From CBDHFN01 sp965262605 (GTDB lineage Bacteria; Pseudomonadota; Alphaproteobacteria; JASGCL01): a DNA stretch of 64,000 nucleotides. The stretch spans positions 1-64,000 of the forward strand of contig CBDHFN010000002.1 in NCBI GenBank assembly GCA_965262605.1, in the 5' to 3' direction. The translations under genes were made by a program, and so were the position numbers. The first letter of the stretch is position 1. Every line of letters begins with the position of its first letter. This document shows, in pieces, positions 54,355 through 64,000 of this stretch. The notes beneath the pieces are model-generated. The model was given only the letters and a program-made list of their open reading frames with translations, ran no database searches and was not told where the DNA came from.

Positions 54355-55739
54355 ATGACCATCGCTACTGATCTCATTGCCGGTGTCTCTGCCGCGCGTA
54401 TTGCCGCTGTCCGCGTGCGCGAGGCAGAAACTTTTTCCGCCGCACGTCCAAAAACCATAGCCGCGCTTCAGTCTGGCACTGCCGCCTTCTTGGACGGCGT
54501 GCCGATGCTTTGGATGAAGGACTGGCCGCAACCCTTCCCGATGCTGGTGGCAGAGGCCAAAGGCGCGGTTCTGATCGACCATGACGGCAACCGGCTTGAT
54601 GACTTCTGCCTTGGCGATACCGGGTCGATGTTCGGCCATTCGCCAGAACCGGTGGCCAGGGCATTGGCCGAACAGGCGGCCCGCGGCCTGACCTACATGT
54701 TGCCTACCACTGACGCATTGGATGTGGGTCGGCTGTTGCAGGACATCTTCGGCCCCTTCCGCTGGCAGATTGCCACCACGGCGTCCGATGCGAACCGCTT
54801 TGCCATGCGCGTCGCGCGCGCGGTAACCGGGCGGCCCAAGGTTCTGTTCTTCGCGGCCTGCTATCATGGCGCGGTCGATGACGCCCTGGTGCGCAATGTG
54901 GGTGGCAAGACCGTCGAACGCCCCGGCCTGGTCGGGCAGGTAGTCTGATCTTGGCGGTCACCTCGAAAGTCGTCGAGTTCAACGATCTTCCAGCACTTGA
55001 GGCCGCTTTGGCGGAGGGCGACGTGGCCGCGGTTCTGGCCGAACCAGTGATGACCAACTGCTGTATGGTTTTGCCCGATCCGGGCTATCATTCCGAACTG
55101 CGCCGGTTGACGCGCAAATATGGAACGCTGCTGATCATCGACGAAACCCATACGATTTCTTCGGGCCTTGGCGGCTATACCCGCACGCACGGGCTTGAAC
55201 CCGACATGTTCGTGGTCGGGAAGCCGGTGGCAGGGTGGCCTGCCAGCCTCGGTCTGGGGCATGACTGCGGAGAAGTGACCAGATCGCTTCCACGACTACG
55301 ACGCCAACGGCGCCCGGCGGGGTTTTCGGGGATCGGCACGACGCTTGTCCGCAAACCCGCTGCAATTTGCGGCGATGAAGGCCAACCTTACCCATGTGAT
55401 GACGGCTGAAAACTACGCCCATATGGAAAAGGGGGCTGAACGGCTTGCTTCGGGCCTTGCCAATGTCATCCAGCGCCATGGCGCGCCCTGGCATGTGGGT
55501 GCGGGTCGGCGCGCGGGTGGAATTCATCTGCCAGCCGACGCCGTTGAAAAACGGCACAGAAAGTTACGTCGCCCATAAGCCGGACCTTGAAAAGGCGATC
55601 CATTCGGCGCTTGGTCAACAAGGGCTGCCTGATCGCGCCTTTCCACAACATGATGCTGGTCAGCCCCGCGACCAGCGTTGAACAGATCGACAGGCTGATC
55701 GCGGCCTTTGACGAAATCACTGCGGAGTTGATGACATGA
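54355..55739 (+). CDS. Class III PLP-dependent aminotransferase, heavily frameshifted
   Basis: Resembles glutamate-1-semialdehyde/ornithine-type aminotransferases. GAGGTGA precedes the ATG at 54355. Frame pieces in order: 'LDDFCLGDTGSMFGHSPEPV', 'LFFAACYHGAVDDALVRNV', then 'LLIIDETHTISSGLGGYTRT' (PLP-contact Asp) and 'DMFVVGKPVAG' (PLP Lys), then 'MKANLTHVMTAENYAHMEKG' and finally 'EQIDRLIAAFDEITAELMT' ending at 55739. At least four shifts (near 54945, 55240, 55330, 55500-55620). The stop overlaps the next start (ATGA), so it is co-transcribed with the glutamine-synthetase-like gene. Probably amine catabolism. Confidence 0.8.
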
Positions 55740-57138
55740 ACGCCGACACGACCTGCCCTTCGGGCGCAACCCTGGCCGAGGCAGAAGCCTTCCTTGCCGC
55801 CCATCCCGGAGATCGAGGCGTTTGACATCGTCTTGCACGATTCCAACGGAATTGGCCGCGGCAAGATTATCCGCCGCCATGAACTTCTGTCGATCTACAA
55901 GGGCGGGCGGCACATGCCGATCTCGATCCTCGGGCTCGATATCTGTGGCGAAGATGTGCACGAAACCGGCCTGATCTGGGATCAGGGTGACGGCGACGTG
56001 CGCGCCTGGCCGATCCCTGGCACACTGGTGCCGCTGCATGGGACCAACCCTCCGCGCGGCGAGGTGTTTCTGGCCCAATATACGCTGGACGGTCAGCCAA
56101 TGAATTCCGACCCCCGCCATGCCTTGAAGCGGCAGGTGGACGCGATGGCGGCTGAAGGGCTTTTCCCTGCCGGGCGCTTTCGAGTTGGAATTCTTCCTGC
56201 TGGCCAATGACCGCGATGCCGATGGCCGCGTCAGCGCCCGGCCAGCGCGGTGCTGGATGGCCGCCGGTCTGACAAGACCGAGGTATATTCGGTCGATCAC
56301 CTGCATGGGATGGAGCCGCTGTTTTCCGAAATCTATGCCGGTTCGGCGAAGGCGGGGATCAAGGCGGAAACCGTGATTTCAGAATATGCGCCGGGTCAGT
56401 ATGAACTGACGCTGCACTACCGGACCGATGTTCTGCAGGCCGCCGACGATCTGGCGCGGCTGAAGCGTATCGTGCGGCTGACCGCGCGGCGCCATGGGGT
56501 GACCGCCTGTTTCATGGCCAAGCCGATCGAACGTTATGCCGGGTCGGGCATGCATTTCCACGTCTCGCTTCAGGACGGCAAGGGCACCAACCTGTTTGCC
56601 GAGAAAGGAAGAAGGCAAGTGGAACGACCTTCTGCTGCATGCCTTGGGTGGGATGCGCGCCACGATGGGGGAATCGATGCTTGGTCTTCGCGCCCCATGC
56701 CAACAGCTGGCGGCGCTTTTCGAACCAGTCCTATGCGCCGGTTTCGACCAACTGGGGTGTCAACAAACCGTTCGGTGGCGCTGCGGGTTCCGGCGGGCGC
56801 GCTGGCGGCGCGACGGATCGAACATCGGCCCTCAGGGCGTTGATGCGAATCCCTATCTGGTGGCAGCCACGATTCTGGCGGCCATCCGTCACGGGTTGAA
56901 GCACAGGATCGACCCCGGCCCGGAAACCACTGGCAACGGCTATGAAGATGACGAGGCCGCCAACATTCCGCGCGACTGGCGGTCGGCAATCGAGGCGGCG
57001 CAGAAATCATCCTTCCTGAAAGAGGCGCTGGGCGAGGATATGCACCGCACTTTCACTGCGGTGAAGGCCGCAGAATATGCCCGCGTCGCCCGCACCATCG
57101 CCGATGTGGACTACGACCTTTATCTGCATACGGTCTGA
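55736..57138 (+). CDS. Glutamine-synthetase-family ligase (gamma-glutamyl-amine type), heavily frameshifted
   Basis: Pieces in order: 'MNADTTCPSGATLAEAEAFL', 'AFDIVLHDSNGIGRGKIIRR', 'FELEFFLLANDRD' (metal-binding E-x-E, after a shift near 56180), 'EYAPGQYELTLHYRTDVLQA' (E-x-x-x-x-Q-x-E), 'ERYAGSGMHFHVSLQDGKG' (GSGMHxH), 'GVDANPYLVAATILAAIRHG' and the C-terminal helix to 'YDLYLHTV'. Shifts near 55800, 56180, 56245, 56610, 56700-56840. Without the adenylylation loop of housekeeping GlnA it is nearer PuuA/GlnA3-type enzymes, which glutamylate amines. It forms a pair with the aminotransferase. Confidence 0.8.
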
Positions 57139-57142
57139 GGCT

Positions 57143-57180
57143 GACACGGCGCGGTGTCAGCGGATACGTCGCGCCGTGTC
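57143..57180 (+). terminator. Hairpin after glutamine-synthetase-like gene
   Basis: 11-bp stem GACACGGCGCG/CGCGCCGTGTC with a 16-base loop, four bases past the stop. Its right arm runs directly into the GTCCACATGTGGAC palindrome of repeat copy 2. Confidence 0.5.
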
Positions 57181-57249
57181 CACATGTGGACGGTTTCTCA
57201 ATGCATTGTAATCATTGTGATTCGTCGTTTTTGTTAGGGAAAAATTAAC
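57178..57249 (+). repeat. GTCCAnATnTGGAC-headed intergenic element, copy 2
   Basis: Palindrome GTCCACATGTGGAC (57178-57191) followed by AT-rich sequence with TTTTTGTTA at offsets 51-59 and AAATTAAC at the end. It lies 39 bases after the glutamine-synthetase-like stop, same strand, like copies 1 and 3. Confidence 0.55.
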
Positions 57250-57732
57250 AATTATCGCGGCGCGGCGCTGCCCGTCTGCGCTGCCGAAGGCGGCGATGGT
57301 CAGGGTTAAGGCCCGCTTTTTCGGCCAGCAAGAATAGCCCACTGCTGGACCGGAAATTGCCCCGCGCGTCATGGTTATGCCGGGCGATCGGGGTAGTCAG
57401 TTTGCAAGGGTGTTTATAAAGCACTATCAAAGCCATATCGAAGCGTCTTTCAGAGGGTTTCGGGTCGGTTCGGCGCGTTCGGTTCAGGCGGCGCCTGGGC
57501 CATGAACGCTTCTGGCGACACATCGGGCAGGGGGGCGTCGAGGCCAATCGGTTCGCGTCCGGCGTGCGCGAAAATTTTGGCTCTGAAACTGCGGCAATCA
57601 TGCTAGAAACCGAGGATCGAGTGCGCATCCTGTAAACCGCTGGGGGCAGTAGGTGCAGGCTTGGTTCCCGACCGCGATGACAGGTCTGCTGTTTGCGGCG
57701 GGGGCGACGATTGGGGGAAGGATACCGCAGCG
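57250..57732. other. Intergenic region with a possible short minus-strand ORF
   Basis: No firm gene. On the minus strand a ~50-residue protein is possible from ATG 57601 ('MIAAVSEPKFSRTPDANRLA') if a C6 tract near 57530 hides a frameshift, ending 'AQAPPEPNAPNRPETL' at 57450. Composition is otherwise ordinary. Confidence 0.25.
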
Positions 57733-59097
57733 ATGAAAGTCGCCGCAACGGCTGCTGAAGAAGACCTGCCAGATGTCGGATCGCTGCTGAGAGAAGGGTC
57801 TTTCCAGCAAAGGATGGAGGCTGCCCGCAAGCAACGCGAGCGTGTGCTGGCCATGCGTGCCGCCGAAGCGGACGACGAAAGCGATCTGGTTGTCGTGCAC
57901 AAGCCTTGGGGCAGGCAGGGCTGGGAAGCGCCGCAAGCGCGTCGGCCTGCCGGTCCACCGGCGGCGGAGGTTGTTTCGCCGCTTCCTGAACGATGTAGCC
58001 GATGCCAACGCCGATGCTATGGGGTCCGCCCGCCTGTCCGGCGCATTCGCCGCAGCGTCCGAAGGTGCCGCCTTGCAGGCCACGGGCGCGAAGCGCGGCG
58101 GTTTCATCATCGCGCGCACGTCCTGGGGTTTTGCACTTGGGCTTGGGCTTGGGATCGCGGTTGCGACGGCAATTCCCTATCTGCGCAGCCAAAATGCGCC
58201 GGCGATGGAGACGGCGAGCGGAAGTGCCAGCAGTGCCGGCAGCGGACGTCAGCGCCCACGGCTGACGCAAGCGCGTCGCCTGTGGTTGAAAGCGCCGCCC
58301 CGACGCAGCGAACCGCTGCAAGATGAAAGCACGGTGATCATTGTGCCGGGCCAGGACGCCGCTGCGCAAGTCCCGTGGCGCCGGTTTTGGCATGCCCGCC
58401 GCGACCGACAGCGCGCCGAGCAGCGGACCTATTGCGGCTGAGCCGATCCTGCAGGGCCTGAGCGACTGGGTGCCCCAGTCGCCGGTTGGTCCCGCGCCAG
58501 ACGCAGGCCGAACAAGGGTTTGCACTTGCACCCGGCGATAAGCCGATGGGTGCGCGCTTCGCCCCGCTCATGCCTGATATGTCGCGGCTTGCCGATCTGC
58601 CGGTCGAGGAACAGGCGCCGCCGCCTGCCGCCAGCGCAGGGGGCGGGCCGGATTTTTCGGCGACAAGCATCCATATCCTTTTGTCCAAAGGTGGCAACGT
58701 GGGCGAGGCGTCACCGCTTGCGGCCAAACTTGGCGCGGCGGGTTTCACTGTCACGGAAACCGCCGAAACCGATGTCGCGGTTCGCGAAACCAATGTCCGC
58801 TATTATCATCTGATCGATGCCGAAGCCGCACAGGCCCTTGCCGCGCAGCTGGACGTGACGGCCCGCGATTTCACCGGCTTGTCGCCCGCGCCGCCGCAGG
58901 GGATGATTGAAGTCTGGGTGAAAGGATCAGCCGACCGAAAAGGCGCCCGCCGTGGTGGTCAAAAAGGCGAACAGCCAAAGCCAAGAAGAAGAAACCCGCG
59001 GCGCCCGGCGCCCGACCCGGCCGTTTCGGAAGCACAGGAACTGCAGGCGCTGCGGGACCGTTTGCTGAAGCAGCTTCAGGCCGGGGCGAGCCCCTAG
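57733..59097 (+). CDS. Single-pass membrane protein with LytR_C-like C-terminal domain, frameshifted
   Basis: First gene of the surface cluster. Starts 'MKVAATAAEEDLPDVGSLLR' with GGAAGGA upstream. After a shift near 57915 comes 'TSWGFALGLGLGIAVATAIP', one membrane helix. After further shifts (near 58390 and 58490) the extracytoplasmic part reads 'TSIHILLSKGGNVGEASPLA', 'AKLGAAGFTVTETAETDVAV', 'RYYHLIDAEAAQALAAQLDV', resembling the LytR_C domain of envelope proteins. The C-terminus is a basic linker plus a short coiled coil ('ELQALRDRLLKQLQAGASP'). The function is not established; position at the head of a glycan-like cluster suggests an envelope role. Confidence 0.6.
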
Positions 59098-59200
59098 CCG
59101 GGTTCTGGTGACGCGAGACTGAGAAGATGCCGCATTTGCTTATTCCACTTTTCCAATGCCGTGAAGGTCGCCTGGCGCCTGTTCGCCCCTGGAGTTTCTG

Positions 59201-59514
59201 ATGCCAAGTCCAAAGCTTACCGCCGTGATTACCGCGCTGTTGTTGTTGTCGGCGCTTCGCAGCTGCTTGCGGCCTACAATCTTGAACAGCTGAAAGAGAT
59301 CGAGCGGTTGGTCCTTGCCAAAGACACTGCGGCCCTGGGTCGATATCTGGCGGCCAATCCGCAGATCACCATGGGTGACGACCCGCTGGCGCGGGAGCTG
59401 CGCGATTTTCGCAGTTGTGCATCAAGTGGCCAACTTGATTGTTTTTCAGCGCGGCGGGTGACGATTGCCAAGCCCGAACCCGAGCCGGTGCGCACTGCGG
59501 TCCCGATATACTAG
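59201..59514 (+). CDS. Small exported protein, one frameshift
   Basis: About 104 residues. GGAG precedes the ATG at 59201, and the first frame gives 'MPSPKLTAVITALLLLSALR', a clear signal peptide. After a one-base shift near 59255 the mature part reads 'LAAYNLEQLKEIERLVLAKD', 'LGRYLAANPQITMGDDPLAR', 'RSCASSGQLDCFSARRV', with two Cys. No domain is recognised. Its position between the membrane protein and the glycosyltransferases suggests an envelope-associated accessory. Confidence 0.55.
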
Positions 59515-59550
59515 TCTTGCGACCGAAACCCTTTTGACCTGCGGTGTCCG

Positions 59551-60609
59551 ATGCGATCGATGCCAAAGCATAGCCTATGTCATCGACCCGAGGTTTTCAG
59601 GGCGGAACATCGACTGCGGTGGCGGCGGAATTGCGGGCGGTTGCCGGGTTTGCCCGCGTCACGGTTCACGCGGTGGAGTCGCGGATGTTTTCGGGGCGGA
59701 CGGTGGCACCGGTGCTTGCGCGGGCTTTGGCCGACTTGCGGCTGGAGCTGGAGTGGGACAGCGAAACCATCAGCGCCGATCTGGTCATCCTGTGCAACCC
59801 GGTGTTCCTGAAGTTCCAGACCAGTCTGGGAAAGCGCATCATTGCCCGCCATCTGATCGTCGTCACATGGGAGAATTTCTTGCTCCCCGGCGGATCTGAT
59901 GCCTTTGATGTCGGGCGCTGTCTTGACCAGATCGACGCGGCGTCGCTGGCACTGCGCAAATCGCTGGCGCCGGTTTCGCCCTATAACCGGACGACGGTGG
60001 AAGGCTGGCTGGACGCGGAATCGCCCGGTCTCGGGCTGGTCGGTGCTGGACCGCAACTGGGTCAGCATCTTTGACGGGCCCCGCCAGCCGCCGACCGCAA
60101 CGCCAGCCGACCGGCGCGGGCGGTTGTCGCGCCCGGGAGCCGAGAAGTTCCCGCCGTTGCGCGACATGGACCTGTGCTTTCCCGAACATGCGGATCTGAA
60201 TGTGATCCTGGGCGCAGATGCGTTCATGCACCCGGAGTTGCGCCGACCGCACTGGAGGCTTTATCCGTTTCGGGGGCTAGAGGTCGCGCAGTTCTTCGCG
60301 ATGATCGACTTCATGGTCTATTTTACCGCGCCGACCTGGCGAGAAAGTTTTGGAATGGTGCTGGCCGAGGCGATTGCGGCGGGCAAGGTGGTCATATCAG
60401 ACCCCGAAACCGCGAAAACCTTTGCAGGGGCCGTGGTTCCGGCCCAGCCGGGGGATGTTGACGGCATCATCGCGGGTTTCATCGCCGATCCGGCGGGTTA
60501 CCGTCGGCAGGTCGAACGGGCGCAGGCGGGGCTGGCGGGCATAGCGCCGCCGCGTTCGGCGCTGCTGATGGCCGATCTTCTGCACCATCCCCGCGAGGTT
60601 GCGGCATGA
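59551..60609 (+). CDS. GT-B glycosyltransferase (GT4-like), frameshifted
   Basis: The N-terminus reads 'IAYVIDPRFSGG' in one frame, then 'TSTAVAAELRAVAGFARVTV' after a shift near 59600. A second shift near 60045 leads to the C-terminal Rossmann half 'WRLYPFRGLEVAQFFAMIDF' and 'TWRESFGMVLAEAIAAGKVV', where the E-x7-E-like donor-binding segment lies. Ends 'LLHHPREVAA'. It would add a sugar to a surface glycan from a nucleotide-sugar donor in the cytosol. The start cannot be fixed; 59551 is approximate. The next gene starts within its stop (ATGA). Confidence 0.6.
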
Positions 60610-61519
60610 TCCTGATCGAGGCGGGCGGTCCGGCTGACCTTACCTTCGAGCGCGAAGGTATTCTTTGCGGCGCAACTGGCCGCGCGCGGCTACCGCGTTG
60701 GCATCGACGAACGCACGGTGCCTGAAATCGTTCACCGCAAGCAGAAGTACGAAGCGGCGCGCTTTGTCATTGATCCGAAAGTCGCCGGGGTGTCACAGCT
60801 TGTGATGATCGGCGCCGAGGCTGTTTCGCCTGACACGCTTGAGCATTTGCGGATCCGCCAGCATCCGCCGGGCGTCCGGGTTTCCGCGATTGGGCGTTTT
60901 GCCGATCACCAGAGCCTTGTCAGCGCGCGGTCGCATCTGGCCTATGCGTTGGGCGCGGAACCGGCGATCACCGATTTGACCCAGCTGCACGGCCAACCCC
61001 TGATCGCCGGGACAGTCAGCCCGCTGGTTGCAACACTTGCGGACCAAAGCCAACCGGTGCGCGCCCGCCCGAACCTGATGGTGATCCTGCCGGCCCAAGT
61101 GCTGAGCGATCCCCAGACGGTGCCGCTGCTTTACGCCCTTGGCAACGACCCGGCCTATCGGTTGCTGGTTGTCCTGACCGGCACTGAACCCGAAGACAGG
61201 GGCACCTGGCTGCGTGGACCGCATATGTTTTTCAGGCATACCGACCTTGCCCCCGCCAGCTTTGCAGCGCTGGCCGATCTGGTGGCTGTTTTCGGCGAAG
61301 GGCTTGAGGATGAACGTATTGCCAGCCTGCTGATGGCGGCGTTCGGGGCAGCAAAGCCGGTGATCGACTGCACGGCGGCGACCACGCTGGTGGCGACTGG
61401 CGCGCCCGCCCTTGCAAGGGCCGGATCATCTGGCAGCACTGCCGGGTTTTCTGACCGAGACAGTTCTTCGCAATCTGCCGGAAATCGGCCGGTTCATGCG
61501 CGAAAGCCTCGTGGCTTGA
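60606..61519 (+). CDS. Putative surface-carbohydrate biosynthesis protein, frameshifted
   Basis: The start 'MILIEAGGPADLTFER' overlaps the previous stop. After a shift near 60655 it continues 'FFAAQLAARGYRVGIDERTV', 'PEIVHRKQKYEAARFVIDPK', 'LMVILPAQVLSDPQ', 'LVVLTGTEPEDRG'. This resembles the GT-B-like surface-carbohydrate family only in layout. Another shift near 61420 leads to 'GFLTETVLRNLPEIGRFMRE' ending at 61519. The reading 'LERHSLQRLEDALGLVRPRH' beyond that point in another frame suggests that the real C-terminus may be longer. Substrate unknown. Confidence 0.5.
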
Positions 61520-61579
61520 ACGGCATTCGCTGCAACGCCTGGAAGACGCGCTTGGTCTTGTGCGACCGCGCCATCGGAT

Positions 61580-62609
61580 ATGGCCGCCGTTACACACCAT
61601 CCGCGCACGGTTTTCATTCCCACCAACGGTGTCGGTCTTGGCCATGCGCAACGCTGCACGCTGGTCGCGACCGCGATGAACGCACCGCAGGACTGCGCCT
61701 TTGCGGCCTTTCCAAGCTGTGTGCCATTGATCAGGGAGGCTGGTTTTTCCTGCACCGCGCTGGTCCAGAAAAGCGCGGACCACACTGACGAATTCGCCAA
61801 TGATCTGATGAACTACCTGCGGCTTGGCCAATTGGTGCAGCTGGGCGACCGGCTGGTTTTTGACGGCGGCTATGTGTTCGATTCCATCTATCGGACGGTT
61901 CTTGAAAAACAGCTTGCCGCCATCTGGATCAGGCGCGGCCTGTGGCAGGCCGGGCAAGACAATAGTGTCAGTCTTGAGCGCGAGCGGATTTTCCAGAAGG
62001 TTCTGGTCCCGAGCGAAGCGTTTGAGGAACTGAATAAACCCTCGGCCTGGAACCTGCCGGTTCAGCATGTCGGGCCGATCCTGCGCAGTGTTACCCCGCC
62101 CGGACCTGATCTGCGCCAACGCCTTGCTGATCAGCTTTCCCACCCGGCGCACGAACTGGTGGTGTCGATGTTGGGCAGCGGTGTGGCTTCCGACCGAGCT
62201 GCGCAATTGCAGGCGCTTTGCACCATGTTCGAACGTAGGCCGGGGTGCCTGCACCTTGATCGTGGTCTGGCCTGGTGCCAAGGTTCCGACCAGTCTTTAC
62301 GGCTGGAAAAACACCCGCGTCGTTCAAACCAAACAGGCGATCGCCCTTTGCCAGATGGCCGATATGACAATATCAGCTTGCGGGTATAATTCCTTCCACG
62401 AGATACTTTATCATCAGATCCCGGCGATCTTCATGCCACAGTTTGCCCCCTATCTGGATGATCAGGAACAGCGGGCAAGGGCGGCGTCCGAACGGGGGCT
62501 GGCCGAAACCGTGCTTGCGCACGAACTGTTCCGGCTTGAGCGCGAAATCAGGTTGTTTCTGGACGAGGGCAAGGCCGTCGAACTTCGCCAACGTCTGAGC
62601 TGCGGTTGA
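61580..62609 (+). CDS. GT28/MurG-like glycosyltransferase, one frameshift
   Basis: 'MAAVTHHPRTVFIPTNGVGL' and 'GHAQRCTLVATAMN' form the N-terminal GT-B nucleotide-fold loop (GVGLGHxxR, as in GT28). The C-terminal 'ISACGYNSFHEILYHQIPAI' and 'FMPQFAPYLDDQEQRARAAS' resemble the MurG/GT28 acceptor-proximal end, after a shift near 62265. About 340 residues. It likely transfers a sugar to a lipid- or protein-linked acceptor. The ATG at 61580 is tentative since the preceding gene may extend. Third enzyme of the cluster. Confidence 0.6.
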
Positions 62610-62666
62610 TCTGCCCGCACCGGGAAATGCGGCGGCGGCCGCCTGTATCAAGGGGGTCTTGCCACT

Positions 62667-63179
62667 ATGACCCAGGATGACTGGTTTGCCGTTCTGCTGC
62701 GGATATCAGCGAATGAGCCGTTCGATCTGGATGCCCAGGTCTTCGGCAAGGGGGCGGCTGGGGCAGGGGCGCCGGCAAGTGATCCGCGCGGCGATGACCG
62801 GGCCGGGGATGACCCGTCCGAACAGCCGCTGCCGCCGTCCGCCCGCTTGTGGGCCCCGCGCAACCAGGGGGCGGCCTATATCGGCATCCGGGTGACCCAT
62901 CCCTTGCCTGACATCGCGCAGACAGCGTTGCGGCTGGCATCGGTCGCGCTTGAACGTGGGGTAAACCCGGTGATTCTGACCACGCTTGACAACAGCGGCT
63001 TCGAACGTTTCGGACTTCGTGTCGAAAGGCTGCCCATAGGCTGCGCGATCAAGCAGCGTCAGGTCGAGGCGGAGCTGACCAGCTTCTGGTCGCTGTCGAT
63101 CATCATCGATGCGGATGACATCGCCATGCTGGCTAAGGCGGGCGGGGCGGCAGACGTTCAGCGTTCGCCGCGCCGATAG
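62667..63179 (+). CDS. Hypothetical protein at end of glycan cluster
   Basis: 170 residues starting 'MTQDDWFAVLLRISANEPFD', with AAGGGGG upstream at a longish spacing. An acidic low-complexity stretch ('DPRGDDRAGDDPSEQPLPPS') is followed by 'RNQGAAYIGIRVTHPLPDIA', 'SVALERGVNPVILTTLDNSG', 'SLSIIIDADDIAMLAKAGGA'. I do not recognise the family. The codon pattern fits a real gene. It overlaps the 3' end of the convergent ABC permease by 22 bases. Confidence 0.5.
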   Translation: MTQDDWFAVLLRISANEPFDLDAQVFGKGAAGAGAPASDPRGDDRAGDDPSEQPLPPSARLWAPRNQGAAYIGIRVTHPLPDIAQTALRLASVALERGVNPVILTTLDNSGFERFGLRVERLPIGCAIKQRQVEAELTSFWSLSIIIDADDIAMLAKAGGAADVQRSPRR

Positions 63180-64000
63180 GGCTGCATCAGGGCTTCGGGC
63201 ACCCGCGCACGACGCGCCACCAGCACCAGCGCCAGAATCGACAGCACGAAGGGCGCCATCAGGAACAGCTGATAGGGCACGCCGTCGACCATGGTTTGCA
63301 GGCGCAGCTGAAAGGCGTCGAAGAAGGCGAACAGCAAGGCGCCGAGCAGCGCCTTGCCGGGCCGCCAGGACGCAAAGATTACCAGCGCGATGCAGATCCA
63401 GCCGCGGCCCTGCACCAGCGAGGGGAAGAAGCTGTTGAAGGTGGCCATGGTCAGGAAGGCCCCACCCAACGCCATCAGCCCCGAGCCCGCCACCACAGCG
63501 CCGACGCGGATGGCCAAGGGATTCAGGCCTTGCGCCTCGACTGCATGGGGGTTTTCGCCCGTCATCCGCAGGGCCAGACCCAGCGGCGTGCGGGCCAGGA
63601 CCCAGGCCACGACTGCAACCGCCAAAAAGCGCCAGATAGGTCGGCGCCATTTGTGAAAACAGCACCTCGCCCACGAAGGGCAGGTCTGACAGAACCGGAA
63701 TGGTCAGCGGTTCAAAGGCGATGATGGTGGGGGGCAGGTCGCCCACCTCGACCCACAGGCGATAAAGGTAATAGGACAGGGACGAGGCGAAAAGCGTGAT
63801 CCCAAGGCCCGAGACGTGCTGCGACAGGCCCAATGGCACCGTGAGGGCAGCATGCAAAAGCCCGATCAGCATGCCCGCCAACGCCGCCATCAGCATTCCG
63901 GTCCACAGATCCCCGCCCCAGTAGACTGTCAGCCAGCCCACCATGGCCCCCGCCGTCATGATGCCTTCGATGCCAAGATTCAGGACGCCCGCCCGTTCGC
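63158..64000 (-). CDS. ABC transporter permease (COG1079, nucleoside-type), 5' end outside window
   Basis: The frame enters from the right edge: 'ERAGVLNLGIEGIMTAGAMV', then 'LGITLFASSLSYYLYRLWVE'. After a shift near 63640 it continues 'GLALRMTGENPHAVEAQGLN', the YufQ/NupQ/RbsC-branch loop, and ends 'LMQPYRRGER' at 63158. It is likely the second permease of a BmpA-type (guanosine/nucleoside or deoxyribose) importer; the partner genes lie beyond the window. No role in the glycan cluster is implied. Confidence 0.85.

Noticed and set aside
1..64000. CRISPR array, rRNA operon or prophage
   Set aside because: No regularly spaced direct repeats, rRNA-like sequence or phage structural genes were found on either strand.

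Overview
The window (about 65% GC) reads as a chromosome segment of an alphaproteobacterium of the Rhodobacteraceae/Rhodobacterales. The gene order supports this: hom-glpX-recJ; a yceD-rpmF-plsX-fabH-ihfA-MerR run; a two-domain dCTP deaminase; soxBDAG with full-length ~980-residue SoxA; a corrinoid/tetrahydrofolate methyl-transfer module with a 'virulence factor' small protein; and ppx followed by rlmE. No phage, transposase, rRNA operon or CRISPR array was seen.

Layout. 0-1.5 kb: 3' part of guaB and tRNA-Glu. 1.7-7.2 kb (minus): lipoprotein, hom, glpX, recJ, with a cupin gene and a divergent Lrp-type regulator inserted between hom and glpX. 7.3-7.9 kb: TetR regulator. 8-10.8 kb (minus): two TadE-like proteins and a VWA-domain TadG. 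11.2-14.3 kb: glutamate dehydrogenase converging on a glycosyltransferase-deacetylase fusion. 14.5-16.3 kb: a second TadE/TadG pair. 16.4-22.1 kb: soxBDAG. 22.2-26.8 kb: dnaG, rpoD and a small hypothetical gene. 27.2-30.9 kb (minus): cbiX-like chelatase and modE-modABC with a recognisable Mo-box. 31-38 kb (minus): a polyamine-type ABC transporter between two amidase genes. 38.2-40.3 kb: clpP-clpX. 40.4-46 kb (minus): dCTP deaminase, tRNA-Pro, MerR, ihfA, fabH, plsX, rpmF, yceD. 46-48.5 kb: BamE-type lipoprotein, OlsB-like acyltransferase, fatty acid desaturase. 48.5-50.8 kb (minus): corrinoid methyl-transfer module. 51-53.6 kb: ppx, rlmE, Hint-domain protein. 54.3-57.1 kb: class III aminotransferase and glutamine-synthetase-like enzyme. 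57.7-63.2 kb: a surface-glycan-like cluster of poorly characterised proteins. 63.2-64 kb: ABC permease running off the end.

Many genes are broken by single-base frameshifts, including essential ones (rpoD, dnaG, hom, glpX). The breaks cluster at 1.9-6.3, 16-18, 22-26 and 54-64 kb, while 27-46 kb is almost clean. This points to regional sequence error in a draft assembly, not pseudogenisation. I give such genes one span each and mark the shifts. Themes linking the genes are amine and C1 metabolism (sarcosine oxidase feeding methylene-THF, corrinoid/THF methyl transfer, polyamine-type transport, amidases, gamma-glutamyl ligase plus aminotransferase) and envelope biogenesis (ornithine-lipid-type acylation, desaturase, fabH/plsX, BamE, Tad proteins, glycan cluster).

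The most interesting non-coding signals are two intergenic repeat families. One is a ~73-nt element headed by a GTCCAnATnTGGAC palindrome, present three times, each just downstream of a gene and in the same orientation. The other is a hairpin plus 'GTATTTGAGCCAAGATGAA' element, also present three times. A cluster of four strong palindromes follows rpoD, and an operator-like triple half-site precedes the corrinoid operon.
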